The translations under genes and the position numbers were made by a program. A stretch of 64,000 nucleotides of DNA from Thraustochytrium sp. TN22 (lineage: Eukaryota > Sar > Bigyra > Thraustochytrida > Thraustochytriidae): positions 140,211-204,210 of the forward strand of contig JABLUY010000028.1 in NCBI GenBank assembly GCA_013306675.1, given 5' to 3'. The notes under the pieces are model-generated. The model did not search any database and was not told the DNA's origin. It was given only the letters and a program-made list of their open reading frames with translations. Position 1 is the stretch's first letter. Each line of letters starts with the position of its first letter. Positions 30,297-39,778 of the stretch are shown piece by piece.

Positions 30297-30688
30297 CCTG
30301 CCGCTCCCGCGAGGAACCCTCGCTGCGCCGCGCTGCCCAGCACCAGCTACCTAACCTGGCCAAGCACCCCGACCTCGACCTCGACCTCGACCTCGCGCTC
30401 GCGAAGCACCGCGCCCGCCGCCGCCCAACGCCGCCCGACGCCGCCGCCGCTGCCGAGCGCGCGCGCGAGCGCAGCCAAGATTTCGTTCTGCCGGAGCCTG
30501 CCGCCGTGCCGAAGCTTCGACAGGCTTCGCTCTCACGGAGTCCCCGGAGGGAGGATTTCGAATTTCGAATTTTCGAATTCAAAAAGAAAGACAAACGGAG
30601 CAAGTGCAAAAAGGCAACCAAACCACCGACCGCGAAGCGCGAAGCGCGAAGCGCGAAGCGCAGTCGAGGCCGGCCCGGCCGCCCTAGC
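30297..30688. other. Divergent promoter region between the M13 peptidase and PIG-S genes
   Basis: Contains GACCTC/CGACCT repeats at 30369-30395, an AT-rich patch at 30556-30600 (TTCGAATTTCGAATTTTCG), and a 9-base repeat GAAGCGCGA at 30633-30661. No gene. Confidence 0.55.
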
Positions 30689-31777
30689 ATGGTCGCGGCG
30701 CGGCTCGCGTGCGCGGCGCTCGTGCTGTGCGGCGTGGCGGTCGTGGCGCCAGCGGCGCTGCGCGAGGCGGCGCCGCACAGCGCCGAGCTGGCGCACGAGC
30801 GCGCGGCCGCGCTCGCCAGGCGCGCCGCGAAGGCGACGGCCGCCGGCGACGGCGTCGAGACGCCCGTGCCGGCGCTGCGCGTGTGCGTGGGGCTCATGGT
30901 GGACGCGGCGGCGCAAGGGCCGGTGGACTGGGACGTGCAGGCCGCGCTGCAGGAGCACCTGGGCGGCCTGCTGGGCGACCTGCAGGCCGTCGCGGAGGTG
31001 AGCTACGACACGCAGGTGCTGTACCAGTCGAGGCTTGCCAAGACGTCCGACGGCGCGGAGGTCAGCGCGGACGACCTGCAGGCCTTCATGAGCGCCAACG
31101 ACTGGGACGCGAGCCCGCTGCGCGAGTCGGCGCGTGAGACCGTGCTGCACCTCATGGCGTACCTGCCGGCGCGCGCCGACACGCACATCAAGGACGCGAC
31201 CGGCGACCTGGTAACCGCCTTTTACGTGCCGCGCTGGGGCGGCGTCAGTGTGCTGCCGCTGGCCGCCGCGGAGACCGCGCATGTGTCGGCGCAGGCGCTG
31301 GCGCCGACCATGGTCATCTTTGAGCGCTTTCTGCGCCACGCGCTCGGCCTCGAGCCCGCGCCCGCGGGCGCGCCCGTTTCCGCGGCCGACCGCGCGCGCG
31401 TCGCGCGGGCCTACGTTGCCGCGGCCGCCGACACGCTCGTTTCGCTCAGCGACTACGTGCAGTCGTCCAGTCACATGCTCGTGGTCGACAGCGTCGCGCA
31501 CGACTTCTCGCTGTCCACTTCGGAGCTCGCTGCCGCCATGGACGCCTGCGAGCACACCGCGGACAGTGACGCCTGTCTCTCTCGCTCGCGCAGCGCGCTG
31601 CTCGCCGCTGAGGAAGCCTTCTTCAACCCGTCGCTACTGCCGCAGCTCTACTTTCCGCCCGAGCACTTCTTCGCTGTCTTCATGCCGTTTCTGCTGCCGG
31701 CGCTTCTCCCCGTTGCCACGGGCTCGTTTGCCGCGGCACAGGACTTTGTCAAGTCAAGAAGAGGGCGCAATAATTAA
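30689..31777 (+). CDS. PIGS: GPI transamidase component PIG-S, short form
   Basis: A 362-residue protein starting at the ATG at 30689. An N-terminal hydrophobic segment (LACAALVLCGVAVVAPAAL) is a signal peptide or anchor. Matches to animal PIG-S run in order: WDVQAALQEHLGGLLGDL followed by VSYDTQVLYQSRL, then the VPRWGG signature, then AEEAFFNPSLLPQLYFP and the final membrane segment AVFMPFLLPALLPV with a basic tail. PIG-S is a non-catalytic lumenal subunit of the ER complex that attaches GPI anchors. Animal PIG-S is about 555 residues; here roughly 200 residues of its N-terminal part are absent, and the nearby divergent gene leaves no room for them upstream. It may be a reduced form, or an exon may be unrecognised. 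Confidence 0.85.
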   Translation: MVAARLACAALVLCGVAVVAPAALREAAPHSAELAHERAAALARRAAKATAAGDGVETPVPALRVCVGLMVDAAAQGPVDWDVQAALQEHLGGLLGDLQAVAEVSYDTQVLYQSRLAKTSDGAEVSADDLQAFMSANDWDASPLRESARETVLHLMAYLPARADTHIKDATGDLVTAFYVPRWGGVSVLPLAAAETAHVSAQALAPTMVIFERFLRHALGLEPAPAGAPVSAADRARVARAYVAAAADTLVSLSDYVQSSSHMLVVDSVAHDFSLSTSELAAAMDACEHTADSDACLSRSRSALLAAEEAFFNPSLLPQLYFPPEHFFAVFMPFLLPALLPVATGSFAAAQDFVKSRRGRNN

Positions 31778-31814
31778 AAGTTAGCAAATGTGATGCGTCT
31801 CCTTCGCACGCTGT

Positions 31815-31836
31815 TGCTAGCTAGCTAGCTAGCTAG
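31815..31836. repeat. (AGCT)n array between PIG-S and kinase 3' ends
   Basis: Five to six TAGC units in the 73-base gap between convergent genes. Confidence 0.8.
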
Positions 31837-31850
31837 TGGTGTGTTCGTCA

Positions 31851-33356
31851 TCAGTGTGTCTGCGCGCGCGGCATGATCATGACCTCGTCCTCGCACGCAA
31901 ACTTGTGCTCCTCGTGAACCCCTGGCACGCTCAGACCCATGGCGGGGCGGTCCAGGGCCTTCTCAGACGTCTGGGTCCCACCGCGGGCCATGCCTGCCAG
32001 CGCAGCGTGCGCCCAGACGGCCTTGGCGGCGCCGCCCAGGCGGCGCCGCGCGTACCGGGAGCGTAGCGTCGCGAGGTCCGTGTCGATGCTGGACGAGAGC
32101 GGCTGCGCAGACTGTTCGCACCCGCACAGCCACGGGTGCGCCAGCACCTCTTCCGCACTCAGCCGCGAGTCCGGGTCGAGAACCAGCATGCGGTCGATGA
32201 GGTCCTTGGCATCGTCCGAAATGGTGCGCCACGCCGGGTCCCGAAAGTCAAAGATCCCGTTCTCGATGTGGTACCAGAGGTCGTCCTCCGACAGCCGGCC
32301 CGTCGGGTCGAACGGGTGGAAGCCCACCAGCAGCACGTAGAGGATGACGCCCATGCTCCAATTGTCCACCTTGGGCCCGTACCCGATCGGGTCGTTGCGC
32401 ACCTCGGGCGCCGCGTACGCCCATGTACCGCAGATGGTCTCCATGGCGCTTTCCGTGTAGAGCCGCGCAAGGCCGAAGTCCGCCACCTTGACATCCGCCA
32501 ACCGCGGGTCTCGCGAGGTCAGTAGTAGGTTCTCCGGCTTGAGGTCGCGGTGCGCGATGTGGTGCCGGTGCAGGTGGTCCACGGCCGACGCAATGCGCCG
32601 CATGTGCCGCGCCGCATCCGCCTCCGAGTACGGGCCGTTGCGCACCAGGTGCTCGAAGAGCTCGCCACCCGGCACGTATTCCATGACGAGCTGCACCTCG
32701 TGGTCCGTCAAGAAGACATCGTACAGACCCACCGTGTTGGGGTGGCCCTTGACGCGCAGCAAGATGTCCACCTCCTGCGCCAGCCGGCTCTCAGACGTGC
32801 GCTTACGCTCAATCATCTTCACCGCGCGCAGCCTACCGGAGCTGCGCTCGCGGCACAGCTTCACCACGGCGAACTGGCCTGAACCCAGCACACGACCCAT
32901 CAGCTCGTACTTGTCCTCGAGCCGACCACGGCTCTTGAAGGTCGCCAGGGATACGGGCTTGTTGCTTCGTTGCGTCGATGCTGGCAGGCTCTGCACCGTC
33001 GCCCCCGACGTCTTGCTCGCAGCCTCGGACGCCGGCTTGCTGCACGTGCTCGAGTACAGCGTCTCAGCACTCGTCCGCGACCCAGCTGGCGACTCCTCGG
33101 ACACTTCACTGGGCGTGGTTAGCGACGCATGCGCCTGCTGTGACGCATTCTGACCAGCTGCCTGCGAAATGGCCTCATCAGAAGCCGCCAGCGTCGCAGT
33201 CTCCTTGCGCTGCCGCACGCCATCATTCTGGCGCAGGCCCAGACGGTGCGAGATGCGCGAGAAGACGCGCGTCCAGGCACGCGTCATCTTTGTAGCATCC
33301 GCCGCAGCTGTCGCTGTCGCCGTCGGCTCTGGTGACCCGCTCGCCGCCTCGGCCAT
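31851..33356 (-). CDS. CAMK-group serine/threonine protein kinase
   Basis: A 501-residue protein. Residues 1-145 are Ser/Thr/Ala-rich and disordered with many phosphorylatable sites. The kinase domain covers about 150-410 and is complete: glycine loop GSGQFAVV (158-165), Lys180 in AVKMIE, HRDLKPENLL with Asp271, DFG at 293-295, APE at 316-318. The loop ETICGTWAYAAPEV and the last subdomain (SRLSAEEVLAHPWL) are typical of the CAMK group, close to DAPK/CaMK-like kinases. The 90-residue tail has no clear EF hand or coiled coil; a calmodulin-binding helix cannot be excluded. The kinase is probably active, as all catalytic residues are present. Confidence 0.9.
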   Translation of the reverse strand: MAEAASGSPEPTATATAAADATKMTRAWTRVFSRISHRLGLRQNDGVRQRKETATLAASDEAISQAAGQNASQQAHASLTTPSEVSEESPAGSRTSAETLYSSTCSKPASEAASKTSGATVQSLPASTQRSNKPVSLATFKSRGRLEDKYELMGRVLGSGQFAVVKLCRERSSGRLRAVKMIERKRTSESRLAQEVDILLRVKGHPNTVGLYDVFLTDHEVQLVMEYVPGGELFEHLVRNGPYSEADAARHMRRIASAVDHLHRHHIAHRDLKPENLLLTSRDPRLADVKVADFGLARLYTESAMETICGTWAYAAPEVRNDPIGYGPKVDNWSMGVILYVLLVGFHPFDPTGRLSEDDLWYHIENGIFDFRDPAWRTISDDAKDLIDRMLVLDPDSRLSAEEVLAHPWLCGCEQSAQPLSSSIDTDLATLRSRYARRRLGGAAKAVWAHAALAGMARGGTQTSEKALDRPAMGLSVPGVHEEHKFACEDEVMIMPRAQTH

Positions 33357-34097
33357 GCAGGCCGCCGACAGCGATCCCTGTCGTTGCTGCGGCGGACCTT
33401 GTTGCAGCTCTGCTGCCGGTCACCTCACCACCTCCGCCCACGCGAAAGAGCTCAGGGCAAGGCCGGACCTGTTTTTCCTCCGCAAGCCTGGCCAGGACGT
33501 AGCAGACTTTGGCTTGACGTTGGCTTGGCGCAAGGCCTGGCGCGACGCGGCCACGGCACGACGCGCGTCAGGAAGCGGCACTCCTTCTCGTCCTGGTCGC
33601 CGGCCTGGTCGACGGTGTGTGCGCCAATGCCAAGAACTCAACTTGCCGTAAATCAGCCAGCCAGCCACGTTGCCTCCCTTACGTAAAAAGCGCAGTCTGT
33701 CGGCAAGGCCAGGGGCCTGGCTTGCAAGTGGACTCCTCGTGGGCCACACTTGTCAGCATTTCCTCTCTTGTTTGCACGTGACCCGGTCGCGAGCTGGACA
33801 CGATGAGACGACGCGGTCCCACTGGCAGACGCGCGTCACGAGCCGACCGCTCCGATGCGACGACGTGAAAAGAAAGCGCCAAGCGACGTCCGGCGGCGGC
33901 AGAAGTCCAACCGGAAAGGTGTGCGCAGCGCAGGTCAGTCATGGAGGACTACCCGGGCACGCGCACATGCGCGATCGATGGACACTTGACAGCGAAGGCT
34001 CGGCACATCATCATGGCATGTCAAGAGAGAGAGATCCAAAGCGGCATCGATCGTTGAGGCCGCAGACAGGCTCCGACTCCGCGCGGGCGCGCACAGG
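33357..34097. other. Divergent intergenic region between the kinase and gamma-glutamyltransferase genes
   Basis: No gene seen. Holds a CCCACTGGCAG motif at 33818-33828. Presumed promoters of both genes. Confidence 0.55.
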
Positions 34098-35901
34098 ATG
34101 CTGGGCAACCCGGCCGTGCGATTCCAGTCGCGCAGGTCGGCGGTCTTCGCGCGGCATGGCATGGTGGCGAGCTCGCAGCCGCTGGCGAGCTCCGTGGGGC
34201 TGGGCATGCTGCGCGACGGCGGCAACGCGGTGGACGCGGCCATCGCCATGGCGGCGGCGCTCAACGTGACGGAGCCGTGCTCGACCGGGCTCGGCGGCGA
34301 CTGTTTCTTGCTCTACTTTGAGGCAGCCACGCGCAAGGTCTTCGCCCTGAACGGGTCGGGCCGCGCGCCGGCCGGCCTGACGCTTGCCGAGGCGGCCAAG
34401 GACAGCCCGGCCGGCGCCAAGGCGCTACTTGCGGACTCGGTGCACTGTGTCACAGTGCCCGGCACCGCGGCCGGCTGGGCAGACGCCGTGGAGCGCTGGG
34501 GCACGCGGCCGCTGGCCCAGGTTCTGGAGCCCGCCGCGCAGCTCGCCGAGGAGGGCTTCCCGGTCTCGCAGCTCACCGCGCTGCAGTGGGCCGAGCAGGA
34601 GGACATGCTGCGGCCTGACGCGACCCGCGCTGACATGCTCGTTCGGGACCCCAGCACGGGCCGCGCGCGGGCGCCGCGCGTCGGGGAGGTCTTTCGCAAC
34701 CCGGCGCTGGCGCGCACGATGCGGGAGCTCGGCGAAGGCGGCAAGGAGGCCTTTTACCGCGGACGCGCTGGCCAGGCCATCTTGGACGTGCTGCAGTCGC
34801 TCGGGTCCACCATGACGCCCGAGGACCTGGCCGCGCACGTGAGCACCTTCCCGGAGCCCATTCGCGTGCGCTACGGAGACATGGACGTTCTGGAGGTGCC
34901 GCCGAGCGGGCAGGGCATCGCGGCGCTCATGGGCCTGAATCTTCTTAGCGCGGCCAAGCGCCGGGGCATGGGCATCGACGCGCGCACCACCTTGCACGGC
35001 AGCAAGGAGCATCTGCACCTCTTGGTGGAGAGCATGCGCTTCGCCTTTGCTGACGCGCGCCAATACGTCGCCGACTCCGACGTCGTGCACGTGCCAGTGC
35101 AGGAGCTCATCGACTCCGCCTATGCGGACACGCGCATGGCCGCGTTTGACGCTTCGCGACCGGTCGCAGACGTCAAGTACGGTCAGCCTGTGGCCGGGAG
35201 CGACACCGTGTCCTTTCGTACGTTCTTCTTGTTCTGCTGCGTCTTGTCTTGCTCGCAAGCCTTGCCTTTGCAACGCAGCGCGCAGACTGACTGACGGGAC
35301 CTTGTGATGATATGATTGCGTAGAGGTGGTGGACAGCGCAGGCAACGCTGTATCGATGGTGAACTCGAACTACGAGGGCTTCGGGTCGGGTATCGTCCCA
35401 GAGGGCTGCGGGTTCACGCTGCAGAACCGCGGCGCCAACTTCTCGCTCGAAGAGGGCCATCCGAACGTGGTTGCGCCGCGTAAGCGACCGTACCACACCA
35501 TCATCCCGGCGATCGCGTTGCACCACGACACTGGTGAGCTGTACTGCAGCTTCACCAACATGGGCGGTTTCGCGCAGGCGCCCGCGCATGTGCAGCTCAT
35601 GGTGAATCTGCTCGACTTCAAGGTGGATCCGCAGACTGCGGTGGACTTGCCACGCTTCGTGATTTGCGCTGGCGAGGCCAACGGGGAGGTGGCCTTTGAG
35701 GAGGGCTTCGACCCGGAGGTAATTCGCGCGCTCGAGGCCATGGGACATCGCATCTTCAAGCCGAGTCCCGACCAATATGTGCTCTCCGGATTTGATCGCA
35801 TGCTCTTTGGCCGCGCGCAGATCATCACGCGCGACCGTGAGACTGGTGTCCTGTGTGGCGGGTCGGATGGCCGCGCCGACGGCCTAGCGATCGGCTTCTG
35901 A
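34098..35901 (+). CDS. Gamma-glutamyltransferase (two exons)
   Basis: Exon 1 is 34098-35217, intron 35218-35323 (106 bases, GTACGT...GTAG), exon 2 35324-35901. Joining restores one 565-residue frame across the family's most conserved block. The exon-1 part has RDGGNAVDAAIAMAAALNVTEP and STGLGGDCFLLYF. The nucleophile of the mature small subunit is most likely Thr370 in SDTVSF, three codons before the splice. Exon 2 has DSAGNAVSMVNSNYEGFGSG and TNMGGFAQAPAHVQ. The enzyme self-cleaves before this Thr and moves or hydrolyses gamma-glutamyl groups, for example from glutathione. No signal peptide is seen, and it resembles the bacterial YwrD-like branch rather than the anchored animal form, so the substrate is less certain. 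Confidence 0.9.
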
Positions 35902-36141
35902 TTCGTTTTCTGGTTCGTTTCATTCATGTTGGGCGCGGAGCATTGCCGCGGAGCATTGCTCGGTATTGGTACAACGCCGTCAACGCACAACTCAACGAAC
36001 GTGGCGCCCGGCGCTCAACTCCTCCCAACTCGACGAGCGCGGCGCTCAGCGCCTCAGCGCTCAATGCACACCTCAAGGTGAGGATACTACCAGCCTACTT
36101 ACTGCGCCTCTTTCTTTAGCTAACTAGTAACGCTGAGCGGT

Positions 36142-39100
36142 TTAGTTGGTGTCGTCTTCTTCGTCATCGTCATCGTCCAACTCATCGCCGGCGTCTTCGC
36201 CCTCGGTCTCCGTGTCGTCACCCTCGGCAGCCAGAGCGTGCGCGAAGCTATCGGCGTCGACGGTGGCCAGGAGAATGGCCGTAAAGCCGGCAACATAAAA
36301 GGCGTCCTGGGCCGAGAGGTCGCGCGAGCTGAGGCCAGCATCAGTGAGCAGCGTGCGCGCAAGGTCGATGGCGGCGCCGGGGACATCGGGGGAGATGAGG
36401 CCAGCGAGCTTCGCTCCCGTGCCGGCCGGGGCGTCGGCCTCGGAGGTGAACAGATCGAGCGCCAGGCGGCGCGCCTTGAGCGCGTGCGGAAAGGCGCGCT
36501 CGGCGTGCGGCAGGACGTGGCGCAGCTCTCCAGCAACGTGACACGAAAGCGCCGGGCGCGGGTTTTCCTTCTGCGCCGTGAGCCCGCAGAGCAGGGAGAC
36601 GTCCTCGGCATGTTGAAAGATGGCGAGTTCCATGTCGAGGAAGAACTGGAGCAGCTCGACGTGGCGCAAGACGTCGCGCTCAAGCACGTGCACGGCCTCA
36701 GTAGACCGCTTCTTCTGGTCGCGAGACATGGCGCTGCGACTGCGCATTTGCTTGAGAAAGGAGAGAAACCAGACGACGAACTCCTTGAAATTGCCGCCGA
36801 GCCGCAGGTTGGACAGCTGCAGGTCCACGACGCCCTCGGAAGTGAGATCCTTGACGGAAAGCTCAAAGGCGGGCAGGTTGCCGCCGGTGATGGCGCCCGT
36901 AAAGGTAAAGCGCAGGTTGCCGGCAAGCGACTTGACGGCGATGGTGCCGAGCTTGACGGAGGTGAACACTTGGTGCAGCGCCTTGAGCTGCCGCTGGTAG
37001 GCGAGTTCGCCGATGTACGCGCGCGAGAGCTTGAGCTCCTTCCAAAGGAGCGTCTGCAGTACTTGCGCGGTGACGTCCGCGTCGATCCGGCAGTCGACGG
37101 CGTGCACGTGCAGCTCGGCGCTGAGCGGCTTGCCGAGCACGTGGCGGTGGAGGCGCTGCACGAGCTTGGCCAGGCTCCAGCGCGGAACGTTGTTCGTGTC
37201 ACAGATGGCGTCCAGCGCGGCCTGCGCCTCGGCCTGCGCCTGCACAGCACGGCCAATGACTTCGTTGTACTCGGCGGCGAACTCTGTGCTGGCCTCGCGG
37301 GACTTGAACTCGCTCAGGCCGGCGCGTGCCGGGGTTGACGTGGACGCGCTGCGCGACTTGGCGCCCTCGCCCGTGGACGCCGCGCTGTCTTCCTCTTCCT
37401 CGTCGCTTCCGGCGCTCCCATCCTCATGTTGCACTTTGGCATCGTCTCCGTCCTGCTCATCTTCGTCTTCGTCTTCGTCTTCAGAGGCCTCGCTCGCGGT
37501 AAAGAGATCCTCCCCATCGGAGTGCTGGTCGCTCGCGTCGGAATCGGCGTCGACGTGGCCGTCGGCGTCAACGAGGTCGGCAACAAAGAGCCCGTTGCGC
37601 AGGTCGATGAGTCCCTGGAGCGTGACGCCAGGAAGCGGGAAGAGACCCCTCGCCCAGCGCGGGAGGTCCTTGGCCTCGGCACTACCACTGCTGCTGCCTC
37701 CGCCCGAAGTTGCACCGCGCACCCACTTGCGGAAACCTCCGCCGCCACCCTCGCTGGTCACGCTCGAACCTGGCGAGGATGCTGCCGACGAGGAGGTGGC
37801 CGCAGCGGCAATGGCCGCGGCACGTTTGGCGTAATGCTCGTTGAGGGCGTGCAAGGTCTCCATTTGCTGGGGTGTGGCGGAGAGCTTGCGCAGGACCTCG
37901 GCGGCGAGACGCTGCTCGTTGGTTTTGAGGGAGCGGTGGAGGTCAACGCCAAAGGCGCGGCGCGGCGGCCAGCCATGGACCTGGATTTCGCAGAGCAGCG
38001 CAAGCCCCATGGGCCGCTCCTCATTCGCGGCGCGCACGCGTGCGTCCAACATGAGCGTGCCGATCTCGTGCGCCAGGTAGCGCTCACAGACGCGGCGGAT
38101 GGCAGCGGGAAGCGCAGAGTTGATGACGGTGCGCAGGAGCGAGTCGACGACCGGGCGCTGCGTCTTGAGGCGCGAGACCTCGAAGCTGAAGACTGGCGAG
38201 GCGCGCCAGCGGCGGCGGCGGTGTGCCTGGACGCGACGGTATTCAAAGACGAGTGCGAAGCTGACTTCGCACTCCACATCGAGGCTATCGAGGCGAAACG
38301 TCTTGCCGATGCCGCTTTCGGGTGGGTCCGACGGGACCACCTTGTCGATAATCTTGAGTTGCGTCGTGCGGCACACCACCTTGATTGGTTTGGTCGTACG
38401 TAGGCCGAGTTCCGGCACGGGTGAGGTCTTGGCCTGCTGTTTCTGCTGCTGCTGCTTCTGCTGCTGCTGCTGCTCTTGGCGTTCATCCTTGGAGGGCGGC
38501 GGAGCCTTTTGCTTCTTGAGGCAGAGATCAGCGCGCAGTGATCCAGCGAGCTCCTCGATCCAAAAGTCCTCCAGGCCGATCATGGCATTGCCAGAGCTAG
38601 AGCGGAAGCTGAATCGGTGGCGCGGCAGGTAGAGCTCCTCTGCCGCAGTGCGGAAGAGGTCTTCGCTGCGAGTCGCGAGCTTGTCGAGCATGGCTCGCGG
38701 GTTCTCCTTCTCGCTGACCAGGCTCTCGCGCAGCTCAGCCGCGGCCGCCACCTTGGGCGCCGCCGCGGCGCTAAGCTTCAGGCCCTTGCCGTATTGCAGC
38801 AGGAGCGCCTCGTCCAGCGCCTCGTACCGGCCGCGGAAGTGCTCCAGCAAGGTGTCCACATCTTTGACCTTGGCAGAGTTATGCCGCTTGTAGAAGCTCG
38901 TCAGCTTCTCCCGCACCTCCTGCTCGCGCTCCGGCGTCTCCGTCGTCCCCTTTTGCTGCTGCTCGGGCTGGGGCTCTGGTTGCTGCTGCTGCTGCTGCTG
39001 CGGCTGCTGCGGCGGCGGCTGCTGCTGCTGTTTGGGCGTCGCGGCGAGGCGTGCATCCTCCCGCTGCAGCTGTGCCCGCACTTTGGCACAGCGCCGTGAG

Positions 39101-39201
39101 AGCGCGCGTACGCACAGCTCCTCGACTGCCTCCTCGCGAGCGTCGCGCTCTTCGCGCCGCTGCTCGAGCGTGCGCCGAGCATGCGCGAGGCCCTCCATCA
39201 T
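36142..39201 (-). CDS. Large protein of unknown function with a conserved helical module, possible lipid-transfer protein
   Basis: Started at the ATG at 39201 (tandem Met codons at 39201 and 39198), it has 1019 residues; the frame is open to 39297. It opens with a charged coiled-coil-like helix and a Gln/Pro tract. Next is a 40-residue module at about 101-140 (FYKRHNSAKVKDVDTLLEHF continuing into GRYEALDEALLLQYG), a type I recall from various protist proteins. A Gln/Lys tract follows. A longer globular region includes FRLDSLDVECEVSFALVFEY, then LLRTVINSALPAAIRRVCERY and later VHAVDCRIDADVTAQVLQTL. The middle has an acidic linker rich in DEDEDE. Amphipathic strands around LRFTFTGAITGGNLPAFELSV and VDLQLSNLRLGGNFKEF would suit a TULIP/BLTP-type lipid-binding fold, but this is speculation. 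Confidence 0.7.
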   Translation of the reverse strand: MMEGLAHARRTLEQRREERDAREEAVEELCVRALSRRCAKVRAQLQREDARLAATPKQQQQPPPQQPQQQQQQQPEPQPEQQQKGTTETPEREQEVREKLTSFYKRHNSAKVKDVDTLLEHFRGRYEALDEALLLQYGKGLKLSAAAAPKVAAAAELRESLVSEKENPRAMLDKLATRSEDLFRTAAEELYLPRHRFSFRSSSGNAMIGLEDFWIEELAGSLRADLCLKKQKAPPPSKDERQEQQQQQKQQQQKQQAKTSPVPELGLRTTKPIKVVCRTTQLKIIDKVVPSDPPESGIGKTFRLDSLDVECEVSFALVFEYRRVQAHRRRRWRASPVFSFEVSRLKTQRPVVDSLLRTVINSALPAAIRRVCERYLAHEIGTLMLDARVRAANEERPMGLALLCEIQVHGWPPRRAFGVDLHRSLKTNEQRLAAEVLRKLSATPQQMETLHALNEHYAKRAAAIAAAATSSSAASSPGSSVTSEGGGGGFRKWVRGATSGGGSSSGSAEAKDLPRWARGLFPLPGVTLQGLIDLRNGLFVADLVDADGHVDADSDASDQHSDGEDLFTASEASEDEDEDEDEQDGDDAKVQHEDGSAGSDEEEEDSAASTGEGAKSRSASTSTPARAGLSEFKSREASTEFAAEYNEVIGRAVQAQAEAQAALDAICDTNNVPRWSLAKLVQRLHRHVLGKPLSAELHVHAVDCRIDADVTAQVLQTLLWKELKLSRAYIGELAYQRQLKALHQVFTSVKLGTIAVKSLAGNLRFTFTGAITGGNLPAFELSVKDLTSEGVVDLQLSNLRLGGNFKEFVVWFLSFLKQMRSRSAMSRDQKKRSTEAVHVLERDVLRHVELLQFFLDMELAIFQHAEDVSLLCGLTAQKENPRPALSCHVAGELRHVLPHAERAFPHALKARRLALDLFTSEADAPAGTGAKLAGLISPDVPGAAIDLARTLLTDAGLSSRDLSAQDAFYVAGFTAILLATVDADSFAHALAAEGDDTETEGEDAGDELDDDDDEEDDTN

Positions 39202-39778
39202 GGCTCTCAGGGCTCTGGCTGCTGCTCCTGCTGCACCTGCTGCTGCTTCAGCTCCTACTGCTGCCGCGCCGCGCCACGCCGCGCCACGCCGCGCCACGCC
39301 ACGCGTGCGCTGCCTGCGCGGTTGAAGGCGGTCTGGGTCTCAGGTGCTCAGGAGGCGACGTCTTCTCCTTGGTTGTCGTCGTCGTGGGGTCGTGCTACTT
39401 CCTCTACGGCACCGACTTGGAGAAACACTGCGCCAGTGTGGCTTGCCGCGACTTTGCGGCGAGAGCTTCTTCGAAGGCAGGTCGTAATAGCTCATGCGAA
39501 GGGAATCATCAACAATGGCAAGTCCTCGCAGCCCCTCTCTGTGAGGTGAGAGCTTCACCGTGGATCGGCGGCCGGGTGCCGGGCACAGCAAGTTGAAGAG
39601 CGCCTTGGGCGCGCTGTGGAGTACACATCGGAAACGACACGACATATAAATGGAAAATACGTTAGTATGTTTGTGTTGCCGGCGGCGAAAAGTAAGTGGC
39701 CGGTTGGTTGGATGGATAAATGAAGCACGGGTGTCGAAATGCCGCCACAGTTGCGTGCGAGTGGACAGTCCGCGATAC
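39202..39778. other. Intergenic region between the 1019-aa gene and glycerol kinase
   Basis: Contains GCCGC/CACGCCGC units at about 39266-39303 just upstream of the 1019-aa gene, and a CAAGTCCTC motif at 39519-39527. The 3' end of glycerol kinase lies at 39779; the AT-richer DNA at 39620-39720 is probably its 3' region. Confidence 0.5.

Noticed and set aside
28734-31001. A 755-codon plus-strand frame opposite the M13 peptidase
   Set aside because: Antisense shadow; it runs through two unrelated genes and the promoter between them.
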